DNA from: a bacterium
GTDB taxonomy: Bacteria > Spirochaetota > UBA4802 > UBA5550
NCBI GenBank assembly: GCA_024224995.1
Contig: JAAENB010000839.1
Span: 1 to 20,164, forward strand
Length of the DNA: 20,164 bases
Direction of reading: 5' to 3'
The first letter of the stretch is position 1; each line of letters opens with the position of its first letter. A model generated the notes under the pieces. It searched no databases. It saw nothing but the letters and a program-made list of their open reading frames with translations, and was not told the origin of the DNA. Below are positions 1 to 7,118 of this stretch, piece by piece. A program made the translations under genes and the position numbers.

Positions 1-267
1 AAGAAACTGTTTTTAAAAAATGGATCGGTTTCAGCATGGGGCTACCCGGGGGTGAATCCCCGGGCTACATGACTATACCCCTCCGGGGTATTTCTGGTAT
101 GGGACCGAATCGCCCGCAGGGCATTGGTTGACCATTGGTTCAATGCTGACCCAAGACAGAATAGCCCAGGGGCGACGTGTTGTAGCTCGGGGTTTCAACC
201 CCGTGAAACAGAGCATGGCCCCGGGATAAAATCTTCGGGAACCGGCCCTATTTAAAAAGAGTTTCTT
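1..267. repeat. MITE-like intergenic repeat with terminal inverted repeats
   Basis: Positions 1-17 and the reverse complement of 251-267 match at 16 of 17 bases (start AAGAAACT, then a T-run and A-run), so the segment is bounded by near-perfect inverted repeats. Inside are GC-rich hairpins at 45-64 (CCCGGGG/CCCCGGG arms) and 188-203 (CGGGGTT/AACCCCG arms). No transposase or credible coding signal is present; an open frame on the minus strand here has no plausible ribosome site and reads through the hairpins. The window begins at the left arm, so the element may extend further left. It is best read as a non-autonomous mobile or palindromic repeat. Confidence 0.55.
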
Positions 268-382
268 AAGAGCACCTGACCCTGCGCGGTGTGAACTTTT
301 TTTCCCCTTGAATAAAAAAAAGACTTCCCAACTAACCAAAATCCACTATACTCTCTAATTAAATCCATTAGAAGGGAGAATC

Positions 383-643
383 ATGACACCGTTGAAAAAA
401 TTAACAGAAGAAATTCTGGATGATAAAAATATCACATCTTCACTGGTAAATGAAAACGCACTAATAACAAGCATCGAGACCCTGTTTAACGCGTATCATA
501 ATAAACAGGAAAGAGGGGAAAGCACCCACTATACAGCCCGCATAATCTATGACGCGATTATTGACCTGGCTCTAGCCGGAAAAGCCGCCCTGGTAGAGAA
601 GTATCAAAAGCGGTACGAACAGGAGATCGGTGAAAGAAGGTGA
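383..643 (+). CDS. small hypothetical protein, 86 aa
   Basis: An ATG frame preceded by a good ribosome site (GAAGGGAG at 371-378) encodes an 86-residue, charged, probably all-helical soluble protein without signal peptide, membrane segment or Cys. I do not recognise the family. A possible -10 (TATACT, 347-352) lies just outside the repeat that fills 1-267, but no good -35 accompanies it. The gene is isolated: the next gene is convergent and ends about 80 bp away, after a stretch with a GATCGGTGG direct repeat (642-650 and 667-675). Function unknown; a real gene is likely because of the ribosome site and smooth codon use. Confidence 0.6.
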   Translation: MTPLKKLTEEILDDKNITSSLVNENALITSIETLFNAYHNKQERGESTHYTARIIYDAIIDLALAGKAALVEKYQKRYEQEIGERR

Positions 644-721
644 TCGGTGGCCCGGGAGGGCCGGGCGATCGGTGGTCGGTTAAGAAAATAAAACCGCTTT
701 GGATAACCCGGACCTTTTTTA

Positions 722-1936
722 TTATTTATCAGGCAGACTTTTCTTCTTTATCCGCTCCGCAGTCATGAGGTTCGATTGGTAGGAATTATACCCGTAACTA
801 AAGGGAAGAACCCCTGTTGATTTATTTTTCATGGCTTTTCTCAGGTCTTTTTGAACGAGCCGGGGAACGGTGCTGAATTTGGGGATAGGGCGAACATAAC
901 CGCCGTGAAACTTGAGCTTCCAGTGAGCAGCGGAAAAATACCGAAGCGGAGCGCCGGAATCGTCCTGAACAAGGTAATCGGTGTTGGACAGGATAGCGGC
1001 ACGGATCTTCGTAAATTTGGTATTGTCATTATGCAGCAAATAAGAAGCGGACTTAATAATAGTGGAAAACGGCCCTTCTTTTTTGAGATAGGGGACAAAA
1101 TTGGGAGAAAAACGATCCAGGGAATAATTAATAACATTGAGCATATAATAGCGGATTTTCTGAACTGGCCCGTTTCCTTTTCTAAACGAGATCTCTATAC
1201 CGGGGATTCGTTTTGATCTGGGCGGGTATTTCCATTCGGTTTTGTTGTCCAGGGGAATGCCCGGAACAATGGAACTGTTCGCGTCAATAGCGATTTTTCT
1301 GGCGCCAACCAGGGTATAGCCGTTAAGGGAGAGGAAAAAGCAGATAACACCGGAAATACCGTTAAAGGATTTATTTCCCAGCTGGGACCCCATGCCGATA
1401 GTACGGAAAAAATTCACGTGAAGGATAGAGCTTAGCGAGGTCTTCAGACCAATGAGCCCGTTGGTGAGGGATCCTTCGGAAATGTTATGTGCCCGGGGAA
1501 TAATGCCCGGTTTTTCCAGACCAAACATGATATAGAGCTTCGCGTCCGGGAAGAAGACCAGGGCGTTCATAATGTCGGGGCCGCTAAAAGGATAGAGGAC
1601 TGTTTTGTTATATTGACCGGGGGAATGCTTGATCCACCACTTTTGGATTTTCTGCAAATTGGGCTGCTGAAATTTGCTCCAGCCGTTTTTTATTTCTTTT
1701 TGGTATGATTGGTAGTAGTATTTTTTAGTATAGGGGAAAAGCTTTGAGTTTTCCGGAACACCTTTCCCCGCAAGGAAAAGACCGGTTTCGTTCAGGGCTT
1801 TATTCATTGTAACGTTTTTCACGAAAGCTAAATTCTTAGGGTCGGAACCGGGATTAGCTTTACACGAGTATACAATATAAAAAGAAGAAAACAGGATTGC
1901 GGTAAGAGCAATACCTAAAAATTGTTTGTTATTCAT
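722..1936 (-). CDS. exported protein of unknown function, 404 aa
   Basis: The minus-strand ATG at 1936 is preceded by GGAG at suitable spacing. The N terminus has a hydrophobic stretch (about residues 6-23) ending in Tyr-Ser-Cys (Cys25), so the protein is exported. A lipoprotein anchor is possible, but Tyr in the lipobox is atypical. The rest has no further obvious membrane helix. A conspicuous motif around residues 116-122 (YPFSGPD) is followed by a hydrophobic run (ALVFFPDAKLYIMFGLE). I recall similar 'PFSGPD' plus 'FP.A..Y...GLE' sequences among uncharacterised exported bacterial proteins, but cannot name a family. It is divergent from the operon beginning at 2113 and convergent with the small gene at 383. 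Confidence 0.8.
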   Translation of the reverse strand: MNNKQFLGIALTAILFSSFYIVYSCKANPGSDPKNLAFVKNVTMNKALNETGLFLAGKGVPENSKLFPYTKKYYYQSYQKEIKNGWSKFQQPNLQKIQKWWIKHSPGQYNKTVLYPFSGPDIMNALVFFPDAKLYIMFGLEKPGIIPRAHNISEGSLTNGLIGLKTSLSSILHVNFFRTIGMGSQLGNKSFNGISGVICFFLSLNGYTLVGARKIAIDANSSIVPGIPLDNKTEWKYPPRSKRIPGIEISFRKGNGPVQKIRYYMLNVINYSLDRFSPNFVPYLKKEGPFSTIIKSASYLLHNDNTKFTKIRAAILSNTDYLVQDDSGAPLRYFSAAHWKLKFHGGYVRPIPKFSTVPRLVQKDLRKAMKNKSTGVLPFSYGYNSYQSNLMTAERIKKKSLPDK

Positions 1937-1969
1937 TACGGATCTCCGAAGCTGATATTCAGCAGACTA

Positions 1970-1997
1970 CGTTTAAGGAAGAGTTATCTTTTGTCAA
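1970..1997 (-). promoter_or_regulatory. possible promoter of the exported protein gene
   Basis: On the minus strand a consensus -35 TTGACA lies at 1992-1997. With a 16-bp spacer the -10 would be TAAACG (1970-1975), a weak match. It lies 34 bp upstream of the ATG at 1936. The -35 is convincing, the -10 is not. Confidence 0.3.
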
Positions 1998-2027
1998 GCA
2001 TATCAGGGCCTAAACAATATATTTTTC

Positions 2028-2079
2028 TTGACTAAATAGTCTTGATTTAAGAGTTTAAGAAACGTTGATTTTTGATTGA
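2028..2079. promoter_or_regulatory. divergent intergenic region with a small palindrome
   Basis: A perfect palindrome GACTA-AA-TAGTC lies at 2030-2041 and overlaps a -35-like TTGACT (2028-2033), upstream of the lipoprotein operon at 2113. Further on, 2068-2079 (ATTTTTGATTGA) repeats 12 bases of the inverted-repeat arm at 18616-18630. This could be an operator region. No clear -10 was found, so the promoter itself is unresolved. Confidence 0.3.
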
Positions 2080-2112
2080 AAAAGTATTGAGCTTTATTAA
2101 GAAGGAGAGAAG

Positions 2113-2631
2113 ATGATAAGGAATTGTATGATAGTTGCAGCAGTGGCGCTTGTGATGCTTACGGGGTGCTCAAAGGCTCCGGGGGAGATTAAGACCATAG
2201 GCGGAAGTGTTGAATTTTTTACGGAAAATGAAAAAGAGGTCTGGGTATTAAAGATCTATGCTACAATAGAGAACGAAAATCCCGAAACAGCCTTTCTTGA
2301 TTTTGCCGGAACTCTGGATATAACGGATTCAGGGAAGAAGATTGTCTCAGTACCTTTTACCCTGCCCATAGTTTTTCCATTAAATACGGACAAATTTGTA
2401 GATACTCAGGAGATAAAGAAGCGGTATACAAAGGAAGAAATAGAGCCGGTTTTGGCTCATTTTAAAGTTGATACGGAGAGATTGATGGCAGGCAGCGAAA
2501 AGGGGACGGAAGATGACCCGAAAAAACAGAGAATAGCTGTTGATAATGAAGCGGTTAAATTCCGGGAAATATCCTATAAAAAAGAAAATATACTGACTCT
2601 GCTAAAGGAAAAAGTAAATGAAAAAAAGTAA
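2113..2631 (+). CDS. lipoprotein of unknown function, 172 aa
   Basis: A strong ribosome site (AAGGAGAG) precedes the ATG. Residues 1-19 form a classic lipoprotein signal ending in the lipobox LTGC (Cys19), so the mature protein should be a lipid-anchored envelope protein. The rest (about 150 residues) is charged, with alternating hydrophobic residues suggestive of a beta-rich fold up to about residue 110 and a helical, Lys/Glu-rich tail. I do not recognise a domain. It is the first gene of an overlapping four-gene operon: its 3' end overlaps the next gene by 14 bp. The context suggests an envelope component that works with the downstream membrane protein and phosphatase regulator, which is inference only. 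Confidence 0.8.
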   Translation: MIRNCMIVAAVALVMLTGCSKAPGEIKTIGGSVEFFTENEKEVWVLKIYATIENENPETAFLDFAGTLDITDSGKKIVSVPFTLPIVFPLNTDKFVDTQEIKKRYTKEEIEPVLAHFKVDTERLMAGSEKGTEDDPKKQRIAVDNEAVKFREISYKKENILTLLKEKVNEKK

Positions 2632-3064
2632 AAAGATAGATGACAGCAAACTCTATTTCTATTTTGGAATAGTGACCCTGGTACTTGCCATAATTGTAGG
2701 AAGCGCGTCCTTTTATTCCATATTGATGGTAGAACCGGAAGTGGATGCCTTATTGAAAGCAAATGAGAATACAGGGGCCAATGTCAAAAAAGCGTACCTT
2801 ATATTGCGGAACCCCCAGGTGTTTGCCAAATATGAAAAGTTTGATTCAAAAGAGAAAGTTGTGCACGCAACGCTTAAGGATTTCGATAAAATGATTTATA
2901 ATGGGGATACCATACCGGCAGATAACCATTTATATATGTATTCTTTACTGAAAAGGCGTCAGAGCGGTTCACGCCTGGGACGGAACACCATGTCCTTTTT
3001 GCTGCTTTTGTCCGTAATAAGCTGGCTGTTCTTTATTTATGAGAAAAAACAGCAGGTAGAATGA
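2618..3064 (+). CDS. two-helix membrane protein of unknown function, 148 aa
   Basis: The start overlaps the 3' end of the preceding lipoprotein gene, with a ribosome site (AAAGGAAAAA) inside that gene. Two membrane helices are visible (residues ~12-37 and ~125-141). They bracket a ~87-residue domain that should be extracytoplasmic if the Lys-rich N terminus (MKKSKK) is cytoplasmic. The C terminus (YEKKQQVE) would also be cytoplasmic. No enzymatic motif and no known sensor domain is recognisable. The ATGA overlap with the next gene (a response regulator phosphatase) implies translational coupling, so it may be a signal-input partner of that regulator. Function is inferred from context only. 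Confidence 0.75.
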   Translation: MKKSKKIDDSKLYFYFGIVTLVLAIIVGSASFYSILMVEPEVDALLKANENTGANVKKAYLILRNPQVFAKYEKFDSKEKVVHATLKDFDKMIYNGDTIPADNHLYMYSLLKRRQSGSRLGRNTMSFLLLLSVISWLFFIYEKKQQVE

Positions 3065-4182
3065 GAAAAAAAATTCTGATAATAGATGATGAGGAGACCA
3101 TACGAAAAGTAATGGGGAAGCTCCTTGGAAGAGCGGGATACGAGGTATTTGCAATAGCAAGCGGCGAGGAAGCGCTAAAACGCTTGAGTTCGCAGCAGGC
3201 AGATTCACTATCCGTAGACCTCATCATACTTGATATGTACATGCCCGGCATGAACGGACTGGAGTTTTTACAAAAGGTACGGGATCAGAGCGTAACAACC
3301 GTACCGGTACTGATGCTGTCCGGATGCAGCGATCTTCAAATACGGGTGGAGAGTTATAAGCTTGGAGCCTATGATTTTATAGAAAAACCGGAATTACCCG
3401 AAGTGATGCTGAAAAGAGTGGAGAACGGGCTCAAGATCGGGGAGATTATAAATTATAATGAGTTTATAAAAACAGAGCTTATTATGGCAAAAAAGCTCCA
3501 GGATTACCTGTTTCCGGGGCCTTTTGCCATGACCGACGCGGTGGAGATTAATGCCTGGTATCGCCCCCTGTCGGATATTGGCGGGGATTTGTATGATTAT
3601 ATATTTTTCAGGGACGGCAGGATCTTTTTCTTTGTAGCGGATGTTTCGGGGCATAGTATACCGGCAGCGATTTTTACAACCATCGTGCATATGGTTTTCC
3701 GAAATGCCCTGAAGGTGGTGGACAGTCCCGGAGATGTGCTTAATTTTATGAACAAGGAATTGTCCGGGAATTTACCGGTAGAACAGTTTGTAACAATGTT
3801 TTGCGGGCTCATAGACCCGGAGAAGCATACCCTGGAGTATGGCAATGCCGGACATCCCAAACCCTGTTTTTTACCGGCAACGGGAGAGGGGCCGCTTAGC
3901 CTGGAGGGGAATGACGCGTTCCTGGGGCCCATACCGGAGGAGACCTTTACTACGTTTAAGAGAGAGCTGGCGCCTGGAGACGCTTTTCTTCTGTATACGG
4001 ATGGATTCATGGATGTGTACGGATCAGGAGATCTGCCCATAGGAAGAGAGCTCCTGGTAAAGACACTGCACCGCCAGGAGCTTTCAAACCGGGAAAAGTT
4101 TGAAGCAGCCTGCGCTAATATATTGAGTGCGGATATTGAAATTACAGATGACTGTACAATGATGCTGGTGCAATACAAATGA
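3061..4182 (+). CDS. response regulator with PP2C-type (RsbU/SpoIIE) phosphatase output
   Basis: Residues 1-120 are a receiver domain: acidic pair D9/D10, phospho-acceptor D58 in ILDMYMPGMNG, S87, and K109 in EKP. A short helical linker (~120-150) leads to a PPM/SpoIIE-like Ser/Thr phosphatase domain (~155-373). This retains the metal-binding signatures SDIGGDLYD (D176), DVSGHS (D194), GNAGHP (261-266), YTDGF (D314) and a terminal DDCTMM (D363/D364), so it should be active. In the RsbU/RssB-like family such proteins dephosphorylate STAS-domain anti-anti-sigma factors or similar partners when the receiver is phosphorylated. No STAS protein, anti-sigma factor or histidine kinase is in the window. 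It overlaps both neighbours by ATGA, inside an operon with a lipoprotein and a membrane protein. Third codon positions are A/G-rich. Confidence 0.92.
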   Translation: MRKKILIIDDEETIRKVMGKLLGRAGYEVFAIASGEEALKRLSSQQADSLSVDLIILDMYMPGMNGLEFLQKVRDQSVTTVPVLMLSGCSDLQIRVESYKLGAYDFIEKPELPEVMLKRVENGLKIGEIINYNEFIKTELIMAKKLQDYLFPGPFAMTDAVEINAWYRPLSDIGGDLYDYIFFRDGRIFFFVADVSGHSIPAAIFTTIVHMVFRNALKVVDSPGDVLNFMNKELSGNLPVEQFVTMFCGLIDPEKHTLEYGNAGHPKPCFLPATGEGPLSLEGNDAFLGPIPEETFTTFKRELAPGDAFLLYTDGFMDVYGSGDLPIGRELLVKTLHRQELSNREKFEAACANILSADIEITDDCTMMLVQYK

Positions 4183-4658
4183 AACAAAAAATATTAGTCG
4201 TATCCGACAGCCACGGGAACCAGACAAAATTGAACATGATCGTAAAAGAGGAGCGGCCTTTTCAGTATCTTGTGCACTGCGGAGACGGAGTGGCGGACCT
4301 CTTTCACGTGGATATACCAAAAGGGGTAATCGTACTACGGGTAACAGGGAATGTGGACCTGGGGCGGGAGCTGCAGTTCGAAAGGGAGCTGGTTCAAAAA
4401 ATAGAGGGACACCGGGTGCTGGTGATTCACGGAGACCGGCACCGGGTAAACAACGGGTATGAAGAGCTTGCCCGGGAAGGAGAGCGGCAGGAAGCGGACA
4501 TAATCTTTTTTGGGCATACTCACCAGCAGTACCTGCGTCACGGCAGCCCGGTATTATTTAATCCCGGAACCGTATCAAGGGGATTGTATGGTGTCGTAGA
4601 GATTGAAAATGTTCCGGGAAAAGAAGTTCAATTTTTTCATAGAAGAATTGAAGAATGA
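4179..4658 (+). CDS. YfcE/MJ0936-type metallophosphoesterase
   Basis: This 159-residue protein carries the full calcineurin-like motif set: DSHGN (D10, H12), CGDG (D36), TGNVD (N58), IHGD (H84) and GHTH (H113, H115). The length fits the YfcE family of small metal-dependent phosphodiesterases. Members hydrolyse model phosphodiesters in vitro, and their physiological substrates are mostly unknown. The ATG overlaps the stop of the preceding phosphatase gene (ATGA), so it is the last gene of the 2113-4658 operon. Downstream, an 8-bp inverted repeat (ATTCCGGG 4667-4674, CCCGGAAT 4702-4709) could end the transcript, although no T-run follows. The cytoplasmic location is inferred from the lack of a signal peptide. 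Confidence 0.9.
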   Translation: MKQKILVVSDSHGNQTKLNMIVKEERPFQYLVHCGDGVADLFHVDIPKGVIVLRVTGNVDLGRELQFERELVQKIEGHRVLVIHGDRHRVNNGYEELAREGERQEADIIFFGHTHQQYLRHGSPVLFNPGTVSRGLYGVVEIENVPGKEVQFFHRRIEE

Positions 4659-4666
4659 AGGGGTGG

Positions 4667-4709
4667 ATTCCGGGATTATCGAATGGATTCTGTGAATTTT
4701 ACCCGGAAT
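4667..4709. repeat. inverted repeat downstream of the phosphoesterase gene
   Basis: Eight-base arms ATTCCGGG (4667-4674) and CCCGGAAT (4702-4709) enclose 27 bases that contain a second small palindrome, GAAT-GG-ATTC (4681-4690). It lies just after the operon's stop codon and before a convergent small gene. It may be a weak bidirectional stem-loop; no poly-T follows, so it is not a classic terminator. Confidence 0.35.
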
Positions 4710-4731
4710 GTGACATAAAGAAGTAAGAGGC

Positions 4732-4920
4732 TCAAGCGGAGAACAGGGGTTCTTTGTTTATAAGGATTTCTTTGATTTTTGATTCTCCAGCGGAGAAGTA
4801 TATTACATGAGATTCCATTAAAGCGTATTCATCCATAAGAATGGTAAACTCTTCATCCATTGCTATATCCAGCAATTCAATCTCTCTGAATTTTCTATTT
4901 CCAATAAATATTGCTTTCAT
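4732..4920 (-). CDS. small hypothetical protein, 62 aa
   Basis: A minus-strand frame whose best start is the ATG at 4920 (MKAIFIGNRKF), preceded by AGGA at 7-base spacing. The frame opens further upstream at 4953, but that start has no ribosome site. The product is acidic, with alternating hydrophobics typical of a small alpha/beta fold and no membrane segment. I do not recognise it. It stands alone between the phosphoesterase operon and the AT-rich spacer before lolA. A toxin-antitoxin partner was looked for beside it and not found. Possibly real, function unknown. Confidence 0.45.
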   Translation of the reverse strand: MKAIFIGNRKFREIELLDIAMDEEFTILMDEYALMESHVIYFSAGESKIKEILINKEPLFSA

Positions 4921-4953
4921 TTTATTTCCTGATTTATTTTCCGAACAAACCAA

Positions 4954-5172
4954 ATATTCAAATTCGAATAGTTGCTCACTCTGTTAATTCAATTTTTATT
5001 ATAAAACAAGTTTATAATAATTAATTTATTTGTCTACTCTTTTAATCCCTTTTTCTTCGCCGCCCGGTAAAAAAAAATAGTAGAACGCTAATATATCCCT
5101 GGAGAGTTGCAGCTTTTTAAAACTGAAAGAAATTTTTAGTATTGACTTTTAAAGCACCTTTTATAAATTTAA
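4954..5172. other. AT-rich intergenic spacer with a perfect palindrome
   Basis: This spacer is very AT-rich, especially 4984-5045. A perfect 10-bp inverted repeat, TTATTATAAA (4996-5005) and TTTATAATAA (5011-5020), is separated by ACAAG. No open frame or RNA gene is recognisable. It would suit a DNA-unwinding region or an operator for the small minus-strand gene. It leads into the DnaA-box-like cluster at 5173-5227. Confidence 0.5.
5142..5167 (+). promoter_or_regulatory. possible promoter of the lolA-rodZ-rimO-pgsA operon
   Basis: TTGACT at 5142-5147 resembles a -35 and TATAAA at 5162-5167 resembles a -10, but the 14-bp spacer is shorter than usual; TAAATT at 5164-5169 would give 16 bp. If used, transcription would start close to or inside the DnaA-box-like cluster that follows. 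Confidence 0.3.
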
Positions 5173-5227
5173 CTATCAACAACCTATCCACACTATTCAC
5201 AACTTATTAACAATTTTTTGTGGATAA
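5173..5227. promoter_or_regulatory. cluster of DnaA-box-like 9-mers
   Basis: Five 9-mers resembling the DnaA box TTATCCACA lie within 55 bp. These are CTATCAACA (5173-5181, two differences), CTATCCACA (5184-5192, one difference), CTATTCACA (5193-5201, immediately adjacent), TTATTAACA (5204-5212), and a perfect box on the minus strand, TGTGGATAA (5219-5227). A very AT-rich stretch with a perfect palindrome lies about 150-190 bp upstream. This is the architecture of a bacterial replication origin or of a DnaA-controlled promoter. No dnaA, dnaN or rpmH/rnpA gene is in the window, so the origin interpretation is unproven. Confidence 0.55.
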
Positions 5228-5274
5228 TGGGGTTTAATAGAAAAGGAATAGAGCAGGATAAAACAGGTAAAGTG

Positions 5275-5967
5275 ATGGATTACAAAAAAATATCGACTGC
5301 ATTTGTAACAATTATATTTATGTTCTTATGTTCAAATTTAAATGCTTATAAATTTGATTTTATTACAGTTACCGATGTTGTAAAGAAGGTCAAAGCACGG
5401 TTTGGTGGAATCGATTCATACCAGGCAAATTTTAAAATCGTATCCGAAAAGCTGGGCAAGAAATCCAATCAGACCGGAACGATTAAATATAAGGCCAAAG
5501 ATAAACTGCTTCTGGAGTTTCGTTCTCCGTACGGGCAAAAGATCGTATCAAATGGAAAGATGATGTGGATATATATCCCTTCGATGAATGTTGTTGCTGA
5601 GCAGGATTTGAAATCATCATCAGGTCTTTTAACTTCGAGCACCAAGACCGGCTTACGGAGACTGTTTGCGAAATATCATTACCGGTTTGCTTCAAAGGAA
5701 CAACCTGAAACGCAGAGTGATGATACAAAGGTGTATACCATATTGTTAAAGCAAAAGGAAAGCCGGAGCGGTTTCCGGACAATAAAGCTCTGGATTTCTG
5801 AGGATTATTTTATCACCAGGGCCAGGGGAGAGACCTCTTCCGGTAAGAAAGTTGATATTACATTTTCACGAATAAAAATAAATAACGGGCTGCAAAACGG
5901 GATCTTTAAATTTGATGTTCCGGCATCGGCACGGGTGATTAAGAATCCCATGATATCAGAGGAGTAA
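5275..5967 (+). CDS. lolA: outer-membrane lipoprotein carrier LolA family
   Basis: LolA is the periplasmic chaperone that takes lipoproteins from the inner-membrane LolCDE complex towards the outer membrane. From the ATG at 5275 the protein is 230 aa with a Sec signal peptide (residues ~1-24, ending LNA). The frame is open from 5218, but starts before 5275 would add a charged extension ahead of the signal peptide. Family-like features follow: an early FGGIDSYQANF segment, an amphipathic beta repeat including FRSPYGQKIVSNGKMMWIYI, then KLWISEDYFITRARG and a C-terminal FKFDVPASARVI. The gene precedes rodZ by 5 bp and lies just after the DnaA-box-like cluster. The family call is firm; orthology to E. 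coli LolA is inferred. Confidence 0.85.
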   Translation: MDYKKISTAFVTIIFMFLCSNLNAYKFDFITVTDVVKKVKARFGGIDSYQANFKIVSEKLGKKSNQTGTIKYKAKDKLLLEFRSPYGQKIVSNGKMMWIYIPSMNVVAEQDLKSSSGLLTSSTKTGLRRLFAKYHYRFASKEQPETQSDDTKVYTILLKQKESRSGFRTIKLWISEDYFITRARGETSSGKKVDITFSRIKINNGLQNGIFKFDVPASARVIKNPMISEE

Positions 5968-5972
5968 AAAAA

Positions 5973-7118
5973 GTGGAAAGTATTGGAGAAAAGTTACGGG
6001 CTGCAAGGAATGCCAAAAAGCTTTCAGTTAAAGAAGTTTCAAATGATACAAATATATCTCCTATGTACCTGGAGGCTCTTGAAGAAGAGGAGTTCGACAA
6101 ATTTCCGAGTGAAACCTACTTGATAGGTTTTCTCAGGTCCTATACCGAATATTTAAAACTGGACGCCGAAGAGGTCATCCAGGCATACCGGGGCTATAAG
6201 ATTGGTGAAAGTGTAACCCCTCTTGAAGAGTTGACAAAACCGACCAAGCCTTCTGTGCTCATGGGGCTTTCGAGCTTTACGAATAAATATAAAAATTCCT
6301 TATACGTTGTTGCCGCGCTGGCAGCGCTCTTTATTATAGTCTGGGGATTTAGCGGTATTTTTTCATCGGATGTAGACATCGATGGCGGCAATACTGCTGC
6401 CAAGGATATTAAGAACGAACATGATTTGAAGACCAGGAATTCTGAAATTAAAAGTTTGAAAAATCTTCAGCTTCAAAATAACAAGGGTATTATCCTGGTG
6501 TACAAAAAGGAAGCTGTTCAGTTCCCCGTGGGTAATAAAGAGGTTCTCTTTCTTCTTAAGGAGCTGGATGCCAACAGCATTCGTATTAAATTGTTCCCCG
6601 GAGAAAAAAGGGAAACCGTAGAAACGATTGAGATGGGTAAATCCAAAACCCTTACCCTGGCAGGGTGTCCTCGTGAGGTTGAGTTTTCTCTTAAAGGGCT
6701 TACGGATAACCGGGCTAAAATTAAAGTTATCCTGGGAAAGAAACTTGAGGGAGCTAAAGACTCATCACTTGAGGATACGGCAGCCAAAGAGGAAGGCGGA
6801 GACAGTACAAAGGTCAAAACCAGTACCGGTAATTTAAAAATTGTTTTTGAAGCTGAATTTACCCAGAAATCCTTTATTGAATTATATCTCGACGGCAGCA
6901 AGGTTAAACGGGGATTTATTCCCAAGGGGACAAGAGAGCGCTGGGAAGCAAAAGAATACATCCAGATCAAGATTGGAAATGCCGGCGGGCTTAATGCTAA
7001 AATAAACAATAAGGAATACCGTTTTGGCAAATCCGGACAGGTGGCAAACAAGGTGATAACCTGGAAGAAGGATGTTAAAAGCCCCAATGTCTATTATATT
7101 GTAGTGAAAGACTGGTGA
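5973..7118 (+). CDS. rodZ: RodZ-type cell-shape protein with an extra periplasmic module
   Basis: RodZ links the MreB cytoskeleton to the elongation peptidoglycan machinery. Here residues ~5-63 are the cytoplasmic Cro/CI-like HTH_25 domain (GEKLRAARNAKKLSVKEVS). Residues ~109-127 are the single membrane helix, and ~287-381 are the periplasmic DUF4115 domain (LYLDG.. to ..YYIVVKDW). Between helix and DUF4115 there is an extra ~85-residue beta-rich module (about 168-255) that I do not recognise from other RodZ proteins. The same module occurs twice in the protein encoded at 9779-10795. The start is GTG at 5973 with AGAGGAG upstream, 5 bp after lolA. The stop overlaps the rimO start (TGATG). Confidence 0.9.
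   Translation: MESIGEKLRAARNAKKLSVKEVSNDTNISPMYLEALEEEEFDKFPSETYLIGFLRSYTEYLKLDAEEVIQAYRGYKIGESVTPLEELTKPTKPSVLMGLSSFTNKYKNSLYVVAALAALFIIVWGFSGIFSSDVDIDGGNTAAKDIKNEHDLKTRNSEIKSLKNLQLQNNKGIILVYKKEAVQFPVGNKEVLFLLKELDANSIRIKLFPGEKRETVETIEMGKSKTLTLAGCPREVEFSLKGLTDNRAKIKVILGKKLEGAKDSSLEDTAAKEEGGDSTKVKTSTGNLKIVFEAEFTQKSFIELYLDGSKVKRGFIPKGTRERWEAKEYIQIKIGNAGGLNAKINNKEYRFGKSGQVANKVITWKKDVKSPNVYYIVVKDW

Noticed and set aside
73..339. Open frame on the minus strand across the first repeat
   Set aside because: It runs through GC-rich hairpins of the repeat element, has no ribosome site, and its peptide is low in coding character. Treated as repeat-derived.
1999..2010. TATCAGGG resembling the left flank of the 104-bp element
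   Set aside because: Only eight bases match and no arm or hairpin follows; chance similarity is sufficient.
4732..4953. Toxin-antitoxin module
   Set aside because: The small protein has no second overlapping gene and no recognisable toxin or antitoxin motif.
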